IMG/VR virus record: IMGVR_UViG_3300025141_000197
Coordinates: 1-44,442 of that record
DNA: 44,442 nucleotides
Source of the DNA: a virus
Direction: 5' to 3' (one strand)
Shown piece by piece: positions 32,425 to 41,189 of this stretch; positions within the stretch are counted from its first letter, which is position 1, and each line of letters opens with the position of its first letter. A program made the position numbers and the translations under genes. The notes beneath the pieces were generated by a model. That model worked only from the letters and a program-made list of their open reading frames with translations, ran no database searches and was not told the DNA's origin.

Positions 32425-32889
32425 TTACTTCTTTGCGCGGCTCTTGCCGCTAGGTTTACCCTTGCGGGACTTCTTCACTTTCGCAGCAGCCGTATGTGCA
32501 GCCTGAGCGGCACTAAAAGCGGCATCACCCTTGCTCTCCTTCAGCTCTCGTTTGAAAGCTGCCGAAGGGTCTTCAGGTTCCTCTTCCTTACCCCCCTCAT
32601 CTTCATCGTCGTCCTCTCCCTCTTTGCCTTCGCCCTCCTCCTGATCTTTATCTTCGTTTCCCTCATCCTCATCGTCGTCGTCACCACCCTCATCATCGTT
32701 CGCGATATCTGCGATCTGCGCTTTCAATTCATTCGCCCTAATCCAAGAGCCGTCGAGTTGCTCCACTTCGGCATCGCTAGGAAGGTCCAGCATCAAAGTG
32801 TCGGGAACTTCGCAAGGACCAAAGGCATCCGCTTGACGGTAGCGAACGCTATTCGGAGCGAACCATTTTCTTTTCAGCTTAACTAACAT
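32425..32889 (-). CDS. Acidic low-complexity protein of the head module, 154 residues
   Basis: Starts behind AGGAGG. The N-terminal 60 residues are globular (KRKWFAPNSVRYRQADAFGPCEVPD), the middle is nearly all Asp, Glu and Gly, and the C-terminus is Lys-rich. The N-terminal part resembles small head proteins beside cement genes in BPP-1-like phages. The charged segments may act in head assembly. It lies 27 nt downstream of palindrome copy 16. Confidence 0.7.
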   Translation of the reverse strand: MLVKLKRKWFAPNSVRYRQADAFGPCEVPDTLMLDLPSDAEVEQLDGSWIRANELKAQIADIANDDEGGDDDDEDEGNEDKDQEEGEGKEGEDDDEDEGGKEEEPEDPSAAFKRELKESKGDAAFSAAQAAHTAAAKVKKSRKGKPSGKSRAKK

Positions 32890-32916
32890 TTCTTCCTCCT
32901 ATATGGAGGCCCCGGC

Positions 32917-32934
32917 TGGTATCACGTGATACCA
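32917..32934. repeat. Dispersed palindrome, copy 16 (perfect T-type)
   Basis: TGGTATCACGTGATACCA, within a longer imperfect stem whose outer arms are GGCCC (32908-32912) and GGGCC (32940-32944). It lies 27 nt upstream of the start at 32889. Confidence 0.9.
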
Positions 32935-32952
32935 AACCAGGGCCAACCATAC

Positions 32953-33405
32953 CTAGTTGCTGGCGTCAGCGTAAGAACGCCACTTCGGTGGGTGCATCGT
33001 CAGGAAAGCGTTGACGTTGCCAGCCGTGAGGGCCTGACCAGCATCTTCCTCAACCTGGAAGGCGAGGTAACGCTCATAGTCAGGATTGGCCATCGGGATA
33101 GGCATAGCCAACTGATAACCAGCCACCAGCGTCGCAACAGCGATGCTATCAGACGTAATATGCTCCGTCTGAGTGCCATCGACTGCGATGGTGGTGGTCG
33201 CATCCGACGCCAGCTTGAAGCGGACGGTAGCAGAACCGCCAGAGGTGATAGCGGTAGTGACTTGCACCACGAGGTACATATTGCTGCCGTCACCGATATC
33301 GCGGGCCACTTCCAGATCGATGATGTCACCGACGTTGACAGTGGAACTATTGGGAGTGCCAACCGACGTTGCGTCAGCAAACTCCGTGCGTTCGTCCATG
33401 ATCAT
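32953..33405 (-). CDS. Capsid cement protein, Bbp16-like
   Basis: 150 residues, starting at ATG 33405 behind AAGGAG at 7 nt. A compact beta protein: V-N-V-G-D-I-I-D-L near residue 25, then Y-L-V-V-Q-V and T-V-R-F-K-L, and a proline-rich end. It sits directly after the major capsid gene. The pattern fits the Bbp16 cement protein of Bordetella phage BPP-1, which locks the capsid lattice from outside. Assigned from motif and position, not from alignment. Confidence 0.75.
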   Translation of the reverse strand: MIMDERTEFADATSVGTPNSSTVNVGDIIDLEVARDIGDGSNMYLVVQVTTAITSGGSATVRFKLASDATTTIAVDGTQTEHITSDSIAVATLVAGYQLAMPIPMANPDYERYLAFQVEEDAGQALTAGNVNAFLTMHPPKWRSYADASN

Positions 33406-33435
33406 TCTCTTACTCCTTCTTGATCTGGCTCAGGA

Positions 33436-34458
33436 CTAGGAAACCTGGGCTTCGTCAGCAGCCAGGACATCGACACGCCGCATGGGAATGCCGTGGAACC
33501 GCTCAGTGAAGCGCATATCAGCCGCAACCTGATCCAGGGATACAAGACCCCCCTGGCCCATGGCCGAAGTCTGACGGGCGATCCACGTAGCGATATCGCG
33601 CGACATATAGAATGACGGGCGAACCGAAGCGATGCTGGGCAGCAAACGAACAGCCTGGAGCATCAAGTCAGGGAGGTTAGCGCCGGTTGAGAAGTCGCCG
33701 CTAGTGAACACACGGCTCAGCAGAGACTTGTCGATGTTGGCGATACGAACGACATAGCGCCAGTCGCGGACCGTGAGGCCAGCATCCCAGCGATAATGGG
33801 TCCGATACGCTTCCATACGACCGTTGGAGCCGTCAGCGTCTTCGATGGTCACGCGCCCCAGGTCCTCGACCTGGATACCAGCCTTCGATCCCTTGGGGAT
33901 GATGCCGTGAACGGTTTGCTCGCTCCAACCAACAAGCCAGATAGAGGCGTTGTCAGAACCAGAGCCGCCGCCGTCGATGATGTTGTCGGCGTTGGCGGGA
34001 CCGCTGTTGTCGTTGAAGCGGGGACCAAAGCCGGTAAAGGCTTCAGGCTCCGTTGTCTCGTTTCCGAAGAACAGAGTGTCGGCAATTTCCTGGTTCATGC
34101 CCTCGATATGGGGGCGATCCTCAGAGAGCCGGAACTCCGCAGTGTTGTTGTTGAGATCGGCCAGAGCCTTATCGACCTCAGAGTAAGCTTCCAACATACC
34201 AGTGTTGTCCGTGACCTGGACGGTCGTGGACTTACTGGGCTGGACGCCACCGTACATCTTGCGCCACGTGGGGGTGGGCAAGCCGGTACGGATGGAAGTC
34301 TTGTGACCAGTGGTGAGGTTGCCCTCAACCCAAGTCATCTCGTCGAGAATTTCGTTCGTCTCGGCAAGAATTTCGACGACAGCGGCGATAGAACCGTCCG
34401 GGTCCGTGCGGGTAGCCAGGTCCAGGAGGGTGGGGTTTTTAACGGAAAGCGTGGCCAT
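33436..34458 (-). CDS. Major capsid protein (HK97 fold, BPP-1 Bbp17-like)
   Basis: 340 residues, behind AAGGAG. The start TLLDLATRTDPDGSIAAVVEILAETNEIL and the following W-x-E-G-N, then Y-G-G-V and T-V-Q-V-T-D, match the Gp7/Bbp17-type major capsid family of podoviruses. It lies between scaffold and cement protein genes, as in that group. It assembles into the icosahedral head. No N-terminal cleavage region is visible, in keeping with a separate scaffold. Confidence 0.88.
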   Translation of the reverse strand: MATLSVKNPTLLDLATRTDPDGSIAAVVEILAETNEILDEMTWVEGNLTTGHKTSIRTGLPTPTWRKMYGGVQPSKSTTVQVTDNTGMLEAYSEVDKALADLNNNTAEFRLSEDRPHIEGMNQEIADTLFFGNETTEPEAFTGFGPRFNDNSGPANADNIIDGGGSGSDNASIWLVGWSEQTVHGIIPKGSKAGIQVEDLGRVTIEDADGSNGRMEAYRTHYRWDAGLTVRDWRYVVRIANIDKSLLSRVFTSGDFSTGANLPDLMLQAVRLLPSIASVRPSFYMSRDIATWIARQTSAMGQGGLVSLDQVAADMRFTERFHGIPMRRVDVLAADEAQVS

Positions 34459-34478
34459 AAGCCTAGCTCCTTCTGTTG

Positions 34479-35243
34479 TTAGCTACCCGCATGAGACGGG
34501 TAAAGCCTTTCTGCGAGAGAGGGAGTTTCAGCATTCGATGAACCTCCCCCTGTAGTGTCCTCCGACAGTTCAGCCCCCACCCTACCCATGAAGCGAATAA
34601 TCTCAGGGTGGTTGCCTACTCCGAAGTCATCCAAGACGCTCCTAAGTTCCGGCGTCCCGAATTCGTTTAGGGCGCGCTTGCCCATCTCGACGGTGGTCGC
34701 GTAGTTCTCACCGCCGATATCCTTGTCTGCTTTCGCTTGGTCGATCCAACCCGAAAGCGTCCCCTCCCACCTAGCATTCTGGGCTTCCACATTAGTGGAC
34801 AAACGATTGCTCTCGTAGTTGATGAGAGCTTGCGCTTGATCCTGGTCGAGGTTCATAGAGCGGGCCACTTCATGGAAGTCACCTAACTGGGTCGCATCGA
34901 TGACCGACCCTTCAGGGACCGTGAACTCCGCATACTCTTCTGGGGCTCCCGCCTTCTGCTCCCCGTCGCCGTCCCCTGGCTTGTCCTTTTCTTGGGTGTC
35001 TCCCCCGGCTTCGTCCGCCGCCTTCGATCCCTCATCGTCCGTCTCCGCTGTCAAGGGGTTGATGTCGCCGCCATTCGCTTCGGCTTCACCCTCCGAAGCT
35101 CCAGCACCCTCCGTTAGGGAATTGATGTCGGTGTTGGCCTCAGTCGTAGCTTCCGCAGTGGTATCACGTGATCCCACTTCTCCCTCAAGGGAAGCTGTCG
35201 CCGCTGCGTCTGTGCTGGCATCTGCCACGTTGGTATCACTCAT
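34479..35243 (-). CDS. Scaffolding protein of the procapsid
   Basis: A 254-residue acidic protein. The first 110 residues are disordered and Ala/Glu/Asp/Thr-rich and contain the palindrome-encoded G-S-R-D-T. A helical region follows (FHEVARSMNLDQDQAQALINYESNRL, about 125-150) that is typical of podovirus scaffolds. The position before the major capsid gene matches. It should guide capsid assembly and leave the head on packaging. Confidence 0.8.
   Translation of the reverse strand: MSDTNVADASTDAAATASLEGEVGSRDTTAEATTEANTDINSLTEGAGASEGEAEANGGDINPLTAETDDEGSKAADEAGGDTQEKDKPGDGDGEQKAGAPEEYAEFTVPEGSVIDATQLGDFHEVARSMNLDQDQAQALINYESNRLSTNVEAQNARWEGTLSGWIDQAKADKDIGGENYATTVEMGKRALNEFGTPELRSVLDDFGVGNHPEIIRFMGRVGAELSEDTTGGGSSNAETPSLAERLYPSHAGS
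35159..35176. repeat. Dispersed palindrome, copy 17 (inside a gene)
   Basis: TGGTATCACGTGATCCCA, mixed halves. On the minus strand it encodes G-S-R-D-T in the disordered N-terminus of the scaffold. Confidence 0.9.
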
Positions 35244-35294
35244 TTCCTGTCCCTCTCGTTTGAAAAACGCATTTCACCGCGCATTGTAGCCGGT

Positions 35295-35672
35295 TTACTC
35301 TATATCTGTAAATAGGTCTTTTGTGCGGCCCTCAGCTTGGTGTCTGAAGTGTTCTTCCCTTAACCGAGCGTCCTCTTGCATATCTGAGTAGCTAGCAGGA
35401 TCGGCTGTCATAATCTGACTTAGGAGAGCCAATCCTACGCTGCGCCGTCCCTCACGGAATGATGTAGCGTGAGGTTCCTCAGGAACGAAGCTGAGGGAGT
35501 AGATACTGGCCTCTTCCAAGATGGCCCAAACTACGGTCTTACCTTCTCCTGTCTTGAGGACACGCTGAAGCGCATCAAGCAAATGCTCGTTCTTTATCTC
35601 AGCCATAACACTAAGCAAAGCTTCCTGGTTCTGCTCACCACCTGGATAATACTCTTTCGTCCTATCGCTCAT
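35295..35672 (-). CDS. Bbp19-like head protein, 125 residues
   Basis: Behind AGGAGGG. The features L-L-D-A-L-Q-R-V-L-K-T-G-E-G, then T-S-F-R-E-G-R-R-S-V-G-L-A-L-L-S-Q-I, and D-P-A-S-Y-S-D-M-Q are those of small Bbp19-type proteins encoded between portal and scaffold in BPP-1-like phages. The function of this family is uncertain. It lies 10 nt after the portal gene. Confidence 0.75.
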   Translation of the reverse strand: MSDRTKEYYPGGEQNQEALLSVMAEIKNEHLLDALQRVLKTGEGKTVVWAILEEASIYSLSFVPEEPHATSFREGRRSVGLALLSQIMTADPASYSDMQEDARLREEHFRHQAEGRTKDLFTDIE

Positions 35673-35681
35673 AGTTCCCTC

Positions 35682-37373
35682 CTACTGAGCTGTCGCCTCT
35701 ACCAAACGTGAGGTCATGTTGTCGCCCTCAAGATCAGCAGCAGCACCATCCTTGGCCGACCGAGCCACGCTCTCAGCCGCCGCGAGCGCTTGCTGCTGTT
35801 GCTCTTGCTGAGCCCGTTGCTCCCTGGTCGCCAGGACTTGCTCATCATCCAAAAGCAAGCTGGGAGGTGTGCCAATCAAGCGAGCATACTCATCGATGGC
35901 CGCATCTCCATCCACCTTATCCAGCACCTCAGGTTTCAACTGGGCGAGGTTGCCAGCGGAGCCAAGGAGACGGTCGATGCCACCAAGGATCGCCGCTTGC
36001 TGGGCCAAGGCGAGAGTTGAGACGTAGCGGGGTTTTAACTCCCTCCCTTCAAGCTCCTCAGGAGGAGGGGGAACCAAACCAGCGCGGACCATCTGGTTAA
36101 AGGTACGGCTCACTAACGGGTCAAGGAAATCACCGTACTGGCGCTCCAAGATCGGGCCTAGTTCCAGAAGGCGCTCCTGGTTACGCTGAACAAGCTCCAG
36201 GCGATTGCGAGGCTGGACGCCTTGCATCTCAGTGATGGCTTTGAACAGATCAACAAAGAATGCCTCACCGATACGGACTTCGGTGTTCTGGATATCAGCA
36301 GCCACAGCATCGATAGGTAGACGAACCTCGTAGACAGGACGCAGACCCTTCAGGTCACCGCCGACATCATACAATGTGGCCTGACCAGGAAGGTTCCCAA
36401 TAGGGATATTCCTCAGCGCAGCGGGGCCATGGAGAGGAGGAGATACCATCTTCTCGACGGCTTGTGCCTTCCGCTTCTCCATGAGCTGAAGCTGGCGAAC
36501 GTCACCAAGGGCGATCATGCCAGGGCAGCTAGTCGCGTAGATGTCCTCGCCTGTCACTTCCCAACGGGGGCAGTAGAAGGGAAACTCGTCGAAACCCTTC
36601 TCCCGTAGGATCGTGTTGCGGTCGTTATTCCCCGGCTCGTAGTGCGCCGACCGAAAACGCCGTTTAGTTGGTTTCACACTGCCAGGGATAAAGTTTGGGT
36701 TCTGGTCAACAAAGTGAACGACCTGATGCCAGTTGTCGTAGTCACCACGGTCCCATTGGTCACGAACAGCCTTACTGATTTTCTGGCTAACACTCTTGGT
36801 GCTATTCGAGAACTTCCTGACGATCTGTTCAGTCGTCATTTCATACTCGCGAACGACCGTGTTAACCACACCGCGCTCATCCTGGGCAATGTAGTAGCTG
36901 CCGACAGTATGGGTGTGGAAACGGGCCAGCTCAAACGGATCGTCATCATGCGACATACACCCCGTACCAAAGAGAAGTTCTTCAGCGATCATGATCGGAG
37001 CCATGTTGTAGAGATTAGTCGTATTGAAAATAGCCAGCATACGCTGCTGGAGATCAAAGAACCATTCGCGCACTGGCCTGAACTTATTCAGATCATCATC
37101 GTCGGTTTCAAGGACCACCCAAGGTTGGCTAGGTGACATCGTGCCGTTGAACATACCAGCCGTGGCAATGCTGAGAGCTTTCCCAGCTCGACCATTGATA
37201 ATGCTCTGATGGCGGCGTTCGCCCCGATTACGGTCGGTTGTCTCGAACCGGCCACGCCTGGGACGAACAAACTCAGACAGGAGCTTATAGTGGTCGATAA
37301 AGGACGAGCGCTCAGTCTTCAAAGACGATAAGCGCTTCGTGTAGGTTTCTTTCTGTGTGAACGCCGATACCAT
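35682..37373 (-). CDS. Portal protein (head-tail connector)
   Basis: A 563-residue protein of the podovirus head-to-tail connecting family, with the start YTKRLSSLKTERSSFIDHYKLLSEFV, F-N-G-T-M-S-P-S-Q-P-W, and W-E-V-T-G-E-D-I-Y-A-T-S-C-P-G. A long C-terminal helix is rich in Gln (QQEQQQQAL). It forms the dodecameric ring at the special vertex through which DNA is packaged and ejected. It starts behind GGAGGAG, 1 nt after the stop of the proline-rich gene. Confidence 0.92.
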   Translation of the reverse strand: MVSAFTQKETYTKRLSSLKTERSSFIDHYKLLSEFVRPRRGRFETTDRNRGERRHQSIINGRAGKALSIATAGMFNGTMSPSQPWVVLETDDDDLNKFRPVREWFFDLQQRMLAIFNTTNLYNMAPIMIAEELLFGTGCMSHDDDPFELARFHTHTVGSYYIAQDERGVVNTVVREYEMTTEQIVRKFSNSTKSVSQKISKAVRDQWDRGDYDNWHQVVHFVDQNPNFIPGSVKPTKRRFRSAHYEPGNNDRNTILREKGFDEFPFYCPRWEVTGEDIYATSCPGMIALGDVRQLQLMEKRKAQAVEKMVSPPLHGPAALRNIPIGNLPGQATLYDVGGDLKGLRPVYEVRLPIDAVAADIQNTEVRIGEAFFVDLFKAITEMQGVQPRNRLELVQRNQERLLELGPILERQYGDFLDPLVSRTFNQMVRAGLVPPPPEELEGRELKPRYVSTLALAQQAAILGGIDRLLGSAGNLAQLKPEVLDKVDGDAAIDEYARLIGTPPSLLLDDEQVLATREQRAQQEQQQQALAAAESVARSAKDGAAADLEGDNMTSRLVEATAQ

Positions 37374-37374
37374 C

Positions 37375-37869
37375 TTACGCTCCTCCCAAAGTGACCTTCA
37401 AGCCGAAGGATGGTTCTGTGATACCAAGGCCCGAAGTCTTTACAGTCTTCTTGCGACCTCCCGCGATTGCCTTACGTTTAGCACGACGAGAGGCGCGAAG
37501 GATAGCCGCCTGGTTCTCCGTGGGAGAGGGCTCAGCTTCCGGCTCAGCCTCAGCCTTCTCTTCCTCAGTCGGGATATCCCGCTCAGCAGCCCCACCCTCA
37601 GTACCAGGAGGGGGAGAAGGAGGTGGAGGCGGCGGAGGCGGCGGAGGTGCAGCTTCCGCAGTCTCTACTCTTTCTTGAAGCTGATCAATCTGCTCCTGGA
37701 GAACCTGTGCCTGTGTCGGAGGTGGCGTGGGGATATCTTTCGGATCAGAAATTATTTGAGGAGAGGGAGAAGGTGACTCTGGAACAGGAGCCGGTTTATC
37801 CGTGATTGCTTTACCAATAATAGGTATCTTGCGAGTAACGCTAACGATTGCTTTTTTCGAGATGCACAC
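37375..37869 (-). CDS. Proline-rich structural-module protein with Met-Cys start
   Basis: The start is GTG at 37867-37869 behind AGGAGAG. The 164-residue product begins MCISKKA, holds a run of ten prolines, and has a basic C-terminal motif (R-A-S-R-R-A-K-R-K-A-I-A-G-G-R-K) ending F-G-L-K-V-T-L-G-G-A. Small proteins with Met-Cys starts and an RRAxR...GLxxxLGG end lie next to portal genes in other podoviruses. The next protein upstream (37882-38676) ends F-G-L-N-T-L-L-G-G-Q, a shared tail. A portal- or tail-associated role is likely but unknown. Confidence 0.75.
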   Translation of the reverse strand: MCISKKAIVSVTRKIPIIGKAITDKPAPVPESPSPSPQIISDPKDIPTPPPTQAQVLQEQIDQLQERVETAEAAPPPPPPPPPPSPPPGTEGGAAERDIPTEEEKAEAEPEAEPSPTENQAAILRASRRAKRKAIAGGRKKTVKTSGLGITEPSFGLKVTLGGA

Positions 37870-37881
37870 AGTGTCTCTCCT

Positions 37882-38676
37882 CTATTGACCGCCAAGAAGT
37901 GTGTTCAAACCGAAGTCAGATGACAGGATACTATCACTCCCAACGCTAGTTGATCTTTTACCCTTCGATTTTCTACCGGTAACGGCGCTACCCGTAGTCA
38001 GATCAGTAGCAGATTTAGCAGTAGTACCTGGGGGGCTACTCTTCCCCTTACTACTAACGGACTTTCCGCCTTCATCATCTCCAGGGAAATCGAAGTCTGG
38101 CACACCACCGGCAGCATCAAAAGTCTCACCCAAAGTATTCAAGCCGGTGCCTATTAAACCCATCGCCCCAGTCATAGGAGAGGTTAAACCAGTTATCGCA
38201 GCCTCAAAAGGATTAGTAGGCTCAGGCTGATTAAGGTCCACCCCTGCTAAACTAGCTATAGAAACAGGTATAGATAGTGGGTTGACCGCAGCAGTAGCGG
38301 CACCAGAAATAATACTAGCAACAGTATTGATCGCTGCTGTGGGCGTATCTACACTGTTAATAGCGTTATTTATAGCATTGTTGATGAAAGAGGTAACAGG
38401 GTTTGCAGGGGGTTGGGGGTCACGTTCTATGTCATCTAGCGACGATAGATCAGAAGGAATAGAAGGGTTATCGAAATCTACTCCTATAGGTCCTCCACCA
38501 GCAGGAGCCGAAGGCGCAGAGGGAGCCGAAGGAGCTTGCCCTGGTCCCTGCCCAGGTTGGTCAAACATACCACTAGGAGCGCTGAAATCAAAACCTATAT
38601 CAGGCGCAGGGCCGAAATCAAAGCTCACTCCAGAATTCCCTCCAGCGCCGCCAAAGTCTGCTTCACCTACACACAT
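37882..38676 (-). CDS. Gly/Pro/Ser-rich structural-module protein with Met-Cys start
   Basis: 264 residues, behind GAGGGG, beginning 3 nt after the terminase stop. It starts MCVGEADFGG, contains Pro/Ala/Ser repeats (APSAPSAPSAPAGG) and three hydrophobic Ala/Ile/Val segments (for example AINTVASIISGAATAAVNPL). It ends F-G-L-N-T-L-L-G-G-Q like the following gene's product. It may be a low-complexity tail- or portal-associated protein. I see no enzyme motif. Confidence 0.7.
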   Translation of the reverse strand: MCVGEADFGGAGGNSGVSFDFGPAPDIGFDFSAPSGMFDQPGQGPGQAPSAPSAPSAPAGGGPIGVDFDNPSIPSDLSSLDDIERDPQPPANPVTSFINNAINNAINSVDTPTAAINTVASIISGAATAAVNPLSIPVSIASLAGVDLNQPEPTNPFEAAITGLTSPMTGAMGLIGTGLNTLGETFDAAGGVPDFDFPGDDEGGKSVSSKGKSSPPGTTAKSATDLTTGSAVTGRKSKGKRSTSVGSDSILSSDFGLNTLLGGQ

Positions 38677-38679
38677 GAT

Positions 38680-40341
38680 CTAACCCCTCATCTCAAGGAA
38701 AGGATCGTAATCGTGGTTCGTCTGAGTAGCCGACTGCATCATCCCTATTCCTGCGTCCGCATTCTCAATCAACGTGGCCACATCAATAGCCCAAGTAAGA
38801 GCTAGGGCATCGGCAACATCAGGAGAAGTCAAACCACGTTTCTTAAGCTCCTTCTTACTCTCCAGGCTGATCTGTTCCTTCATCGTCAGCCCGTATTCCC
38901 GTTGGGTAAGCTCTTGCCTAAGACGATAGGCTACGTCGTTCTCTTCACCAGACATCTCAGGAAGGAACAACGTCGGTAGAGCCTCAGCCATCCTACCCCA
39001 CATCTCATCGACTTTGTAGCGGTATTTTCGAGGCTCCGAAACACGCCCACCGAAGTCCACTCCGATAGCTGGATAGCCTCGCCTCTGGAGGTAATCGACC
39101 ACTGCGCCGCCGACATAGCCAGCATCAACCAGAATGGCCACAGGACGCATACCCAGATTGCTAAATTCCTCAAAACACTCCGCGACCCTATCCACCAATT
39201 GGTCTGTGGAGAGATTGTTATAGGTCCTGGGCCTGAACGAACGAGCATCCCGGCCACGGCGAGGGAAGATAACGCTGTCATCGTCACCAAAGCGGGCACA
39301 ATCGACGCCCAGGACCATACGATGATGCTTCTCCTCACCATCCATCTCCCTCGTCATCGCATTATCCACATCCTCCTCAGAGATCAACTGGACACTACCC
39401 TTATCAGGGAACAAACCCATCCAACGGACCTTGAAGCGATCACTATCCTCTCCCCAGGCTACGCGATCCTCCTCAATCTTTTCCTTGTTCGTAATGGCCA
39501 CGTGACGGCTATCAATCTGGCGCGTCACATACCTCTTGGCATACTTACCCCGGCAGTTCTCGAAAAACTCACCGCTATTACGAGTTGGGTTGCCGAAATC
39601 AAAGGCCATCGGCTCACCAGAGGACATCCCACCCTCTCTGACCTCATACACCTTGTCAGGGACGCCAGAAGCCTCATCAAAGATGTAGAACGATGTAGAG
39701 GTCGGTGCGTGTTGCCCCGCAAACGCTTCCGACTTCTCCTCGCGACAGGTACGAGCGTCACAGCGCCAAGTACCAGCATAGCGAAGGTCCATATGCACCA
39801 ACGACATCGCACCCCTGGACGAGCTATGCTTGAACCAGTGAGCGGTCATTGACATATGGTGCCACTTACCCAATTCCGCCCAGGTCTTCGTCCGAAGCTG
39901 CTCATCCGTCACAGCCGTCACCGAACCCTTCGACATGGGGCGAGTATCCATGATCCACTTGATAAGCCACGCCACCAAGGCAGATTTCCCAATCTCATGG
40001 CCGGAAGCCGTCGCAAACCTGAGAGGGGATACAGGAGTAGAGCCGTTAAACTTATTAGCCCTTACCCCTTTCCCTACCTCATCCAAGAAATCACAAGCCC
40101 ACAAATCAGGGCCATACTTGCAACCAGGGAACCTAGCCCGATAGAGATCGCGGCGATCCACATCTTCCGTGGTCATGTGGTCCTCAACACCCTCAGCCAA
40201 CTCAACCACCTGGATCGAGGGCTCCTCATCCCAGGGGAAGTTGAACATGACATAGCCAAGTGGATCACCAGAGAACTTGATCATCATATCGGCCAAGACC
40301 TCATCTTCCGTCCTGACATCTTTGGGATCACGTAATCCCAT
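38680..40341 (-). CDS. terL: Terminase large subunit
   Basis: I chose ATG 40341, giving 553 residues, because AGGAGG precedes it and its TG is the first two bases of palindrome copy 18; the longer start at 40359 has no good site. ATPase motifs: Walker A A-S-G-H-E-I-G-K-S near residue 109 and Walker B F-Y-I-F-D-E-A near 222. The nuclease domain shows G-V-D-C-A-R-F-G-D-D near 343 and S-P-D-V-A-D-A-L-A-L-T-W near 520. It pumps DNA into the head and cuts the concatemer. It resembles the BPP-1-type terminase. Confidence 0.93.
   Translation of the reverse strand: MGLRDPKDVRTEDEVLADMMIKFSGDPLGYVMFNFPWDEEPSIQVVELAEGVEDHMTTEDVDRRDLYRARFPGCKYGPDLWACDFLDEVGKGVRANKFNGSTPVSPLRFATASGHEIGKSALVAWLIKWIMDTRPMSKGSVTAVTDEQLRTKTWAELGKWHHMSMTAHWFKHSSSRGAMSLVHMDLRYAGTWRCDARTCREEKSEAFAGQHAPTSTSFYIFDEASGVPDKVYEVREGGMSSGEPMAFDFGNPTRNSGEFFENCRGKYAKRYVTRQIDSRHVAITNKEKIEEDRVAWGEDSDRFKVRWMGLFPDKGSVQLISEEDVDNAMTREMDGEEKHHRMVLGVDCARFGDDDSVIFPRRGRDARSFRPRTYNNLSTDQLVDRVAECFEEFSNLGMRPVAILVDAGYVGGAVVDYLQRRGYPAIGVDFGGRVSEPRKYRYKVDEMWGRMAEALPTLFLPEMSGEENDVAYRLRQELTQREYGLTMKEQISLESKKELKKRGLTSPDVADALALTWAIDVATLIENADAGIGMMQSATQTNHDYDPFLEMRG
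40323..40340. repeat. Dispersed palindrome, copy 18 (at the terL start codon)
   Basis: TGGGATCACGTAATCCCA. On the minus strand the initiating ATG uses the palindrome's TG, and residues 2-5 are G-L-R-D-(P). Here it lies downstream of the Shine-Dalgarno sequence, unlike other copies. Confidence 0.9.
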
Positions 40342-40342
40342 T

Positions 40343-40969
40343 TTAGAATTCCTCCTCATTCTCAGGGATATCCAACGCAGCTTTGATCCTCAGCTCCTCC
40401 GCCCGAGCCTCTTCCACCGTATCAAAGCTCCTAATCTCCCTACCCGTCTCCGGGTCCGTCATACCAGCGTCAATCACCTTCTGAGTAGCATCCCCTATCG
40501 ACAACTGCTTACCGCCGAAAATGGTGGGGATGACGATCTGCTTACCATCCACCTCAACGATAGCCCTAAGCTCCGTAGACCTCCCACCCTCGCGGTTAGC
40601 CAGAACTGGCCGACCCTGCTTAGTCCGCCCAACTACCTCACCAGTCAGAAAGGGCTCCTCATCGTCACCATCAAAGTCTTCCGGCACCGACCAATACCGC
40701 CCACCCCGCTTGAGAACACGAAAGCCCCTAATCCCTTCACCCTCTACCGCCTTGTGCCATGTCTCATGCTGCCGCCCCTTCAGCATAAGATAGCTATCCT
40801 GAGGCAGCTCATGCCGCTTCCTCTCCGGGAGGGTACTCTGGCGAACAGAACCCATATGGCCAAAGTCATTCCTAATCATCTTAGCTTCCGCCGCCGACTT
40901 ATCATCAAAGCCAGACCCCTCAGGATCAAACTTATCAGGAGCATCCAACTCTATCGATACATCCGACAT
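40343..40969 (-). CDS. Hypothetical protein of the packaging module, 208 residues
   Basis: Behind GGAGGAG. The middle contains L-P-E-R-K-R-H-E-L-P-Q-D-S-Y-L-M and H-E-T-W-H-K-A. The C-terminal 80 residues have the pattern V-I-P-T-I-F-G-G-K-Q-L-S, then G-x-x-x-P-E-T-G-R, then F-D-T-V-E-E-A, which recurs as a small domain in many phage proteins, often linked to structural proteins. It lies between the small terminase and terL genes and is probably a head or packaging factor; unconfirmed. Confidence 0.7.
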   Translation of the reverse strand: MSDVSIELDAPDKFDPEGSGFDDKSAAEAKMIRNDFGHMGSVRQSTLPERKRHELPQDSYLMLKGRQHETWHKAVEGEGIRGFRVLKRGGRYWSVPEDFDGDDEEPFLTGEVVGRTKQGRPVLANREGGRSTELRAIVEVDGKQIVIPTIFGGKQLSIGDATQKVIDAGMTDPETGREIRSFDTVEEARAEELRIKAALDIPENEEEF

Positions 40970-41143
40970 CTAATCTCCTCCATACACAAATTGTCCCTGA
41001 ACCTTCATCCTCAACGACACCAACACCGTCAAATCATCTCTAACCACCGCTGTACCACTACCGTCAACATTCATCTCGTTCGTCGGACTTTCACCACTGT
41101 TGATCAGATACTCATTAACGTAATCAAGAGCTGGAATAGACAT
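40970..41143 (-). CDS. Small hypothetical protein, 57 residues
   Basis: I chose ATG 41143 because AAGGAG lies 9 nt upstream; the longer start at 41224 lies inside the terS gene without a site. The product MSIPALDYVNEYLINSGESP ends V-Q-G-Q-F-V-Y-G-G-D. No family recognised. It abuts the 40343-40969 gene. Confidence 0.6.
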   Translation of the reverse strand: MSIPALDYVNEYLINSGESPTNEMNVDGSGTAVVRDDLTVLVSLRMKVQGQFVYGGD

Positions 41144-41189
41144 CTCAACACACTCCTTCTGTGGACCCCCCACAGGAACCAAATCTCCC

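Noticed and set aside
37882-38676. Lipoprotein reading of the Met-Cys starts
   Set aside because: No signal peptide or lipobox precedes the cysteine; it is residue 2 of structural proteins.
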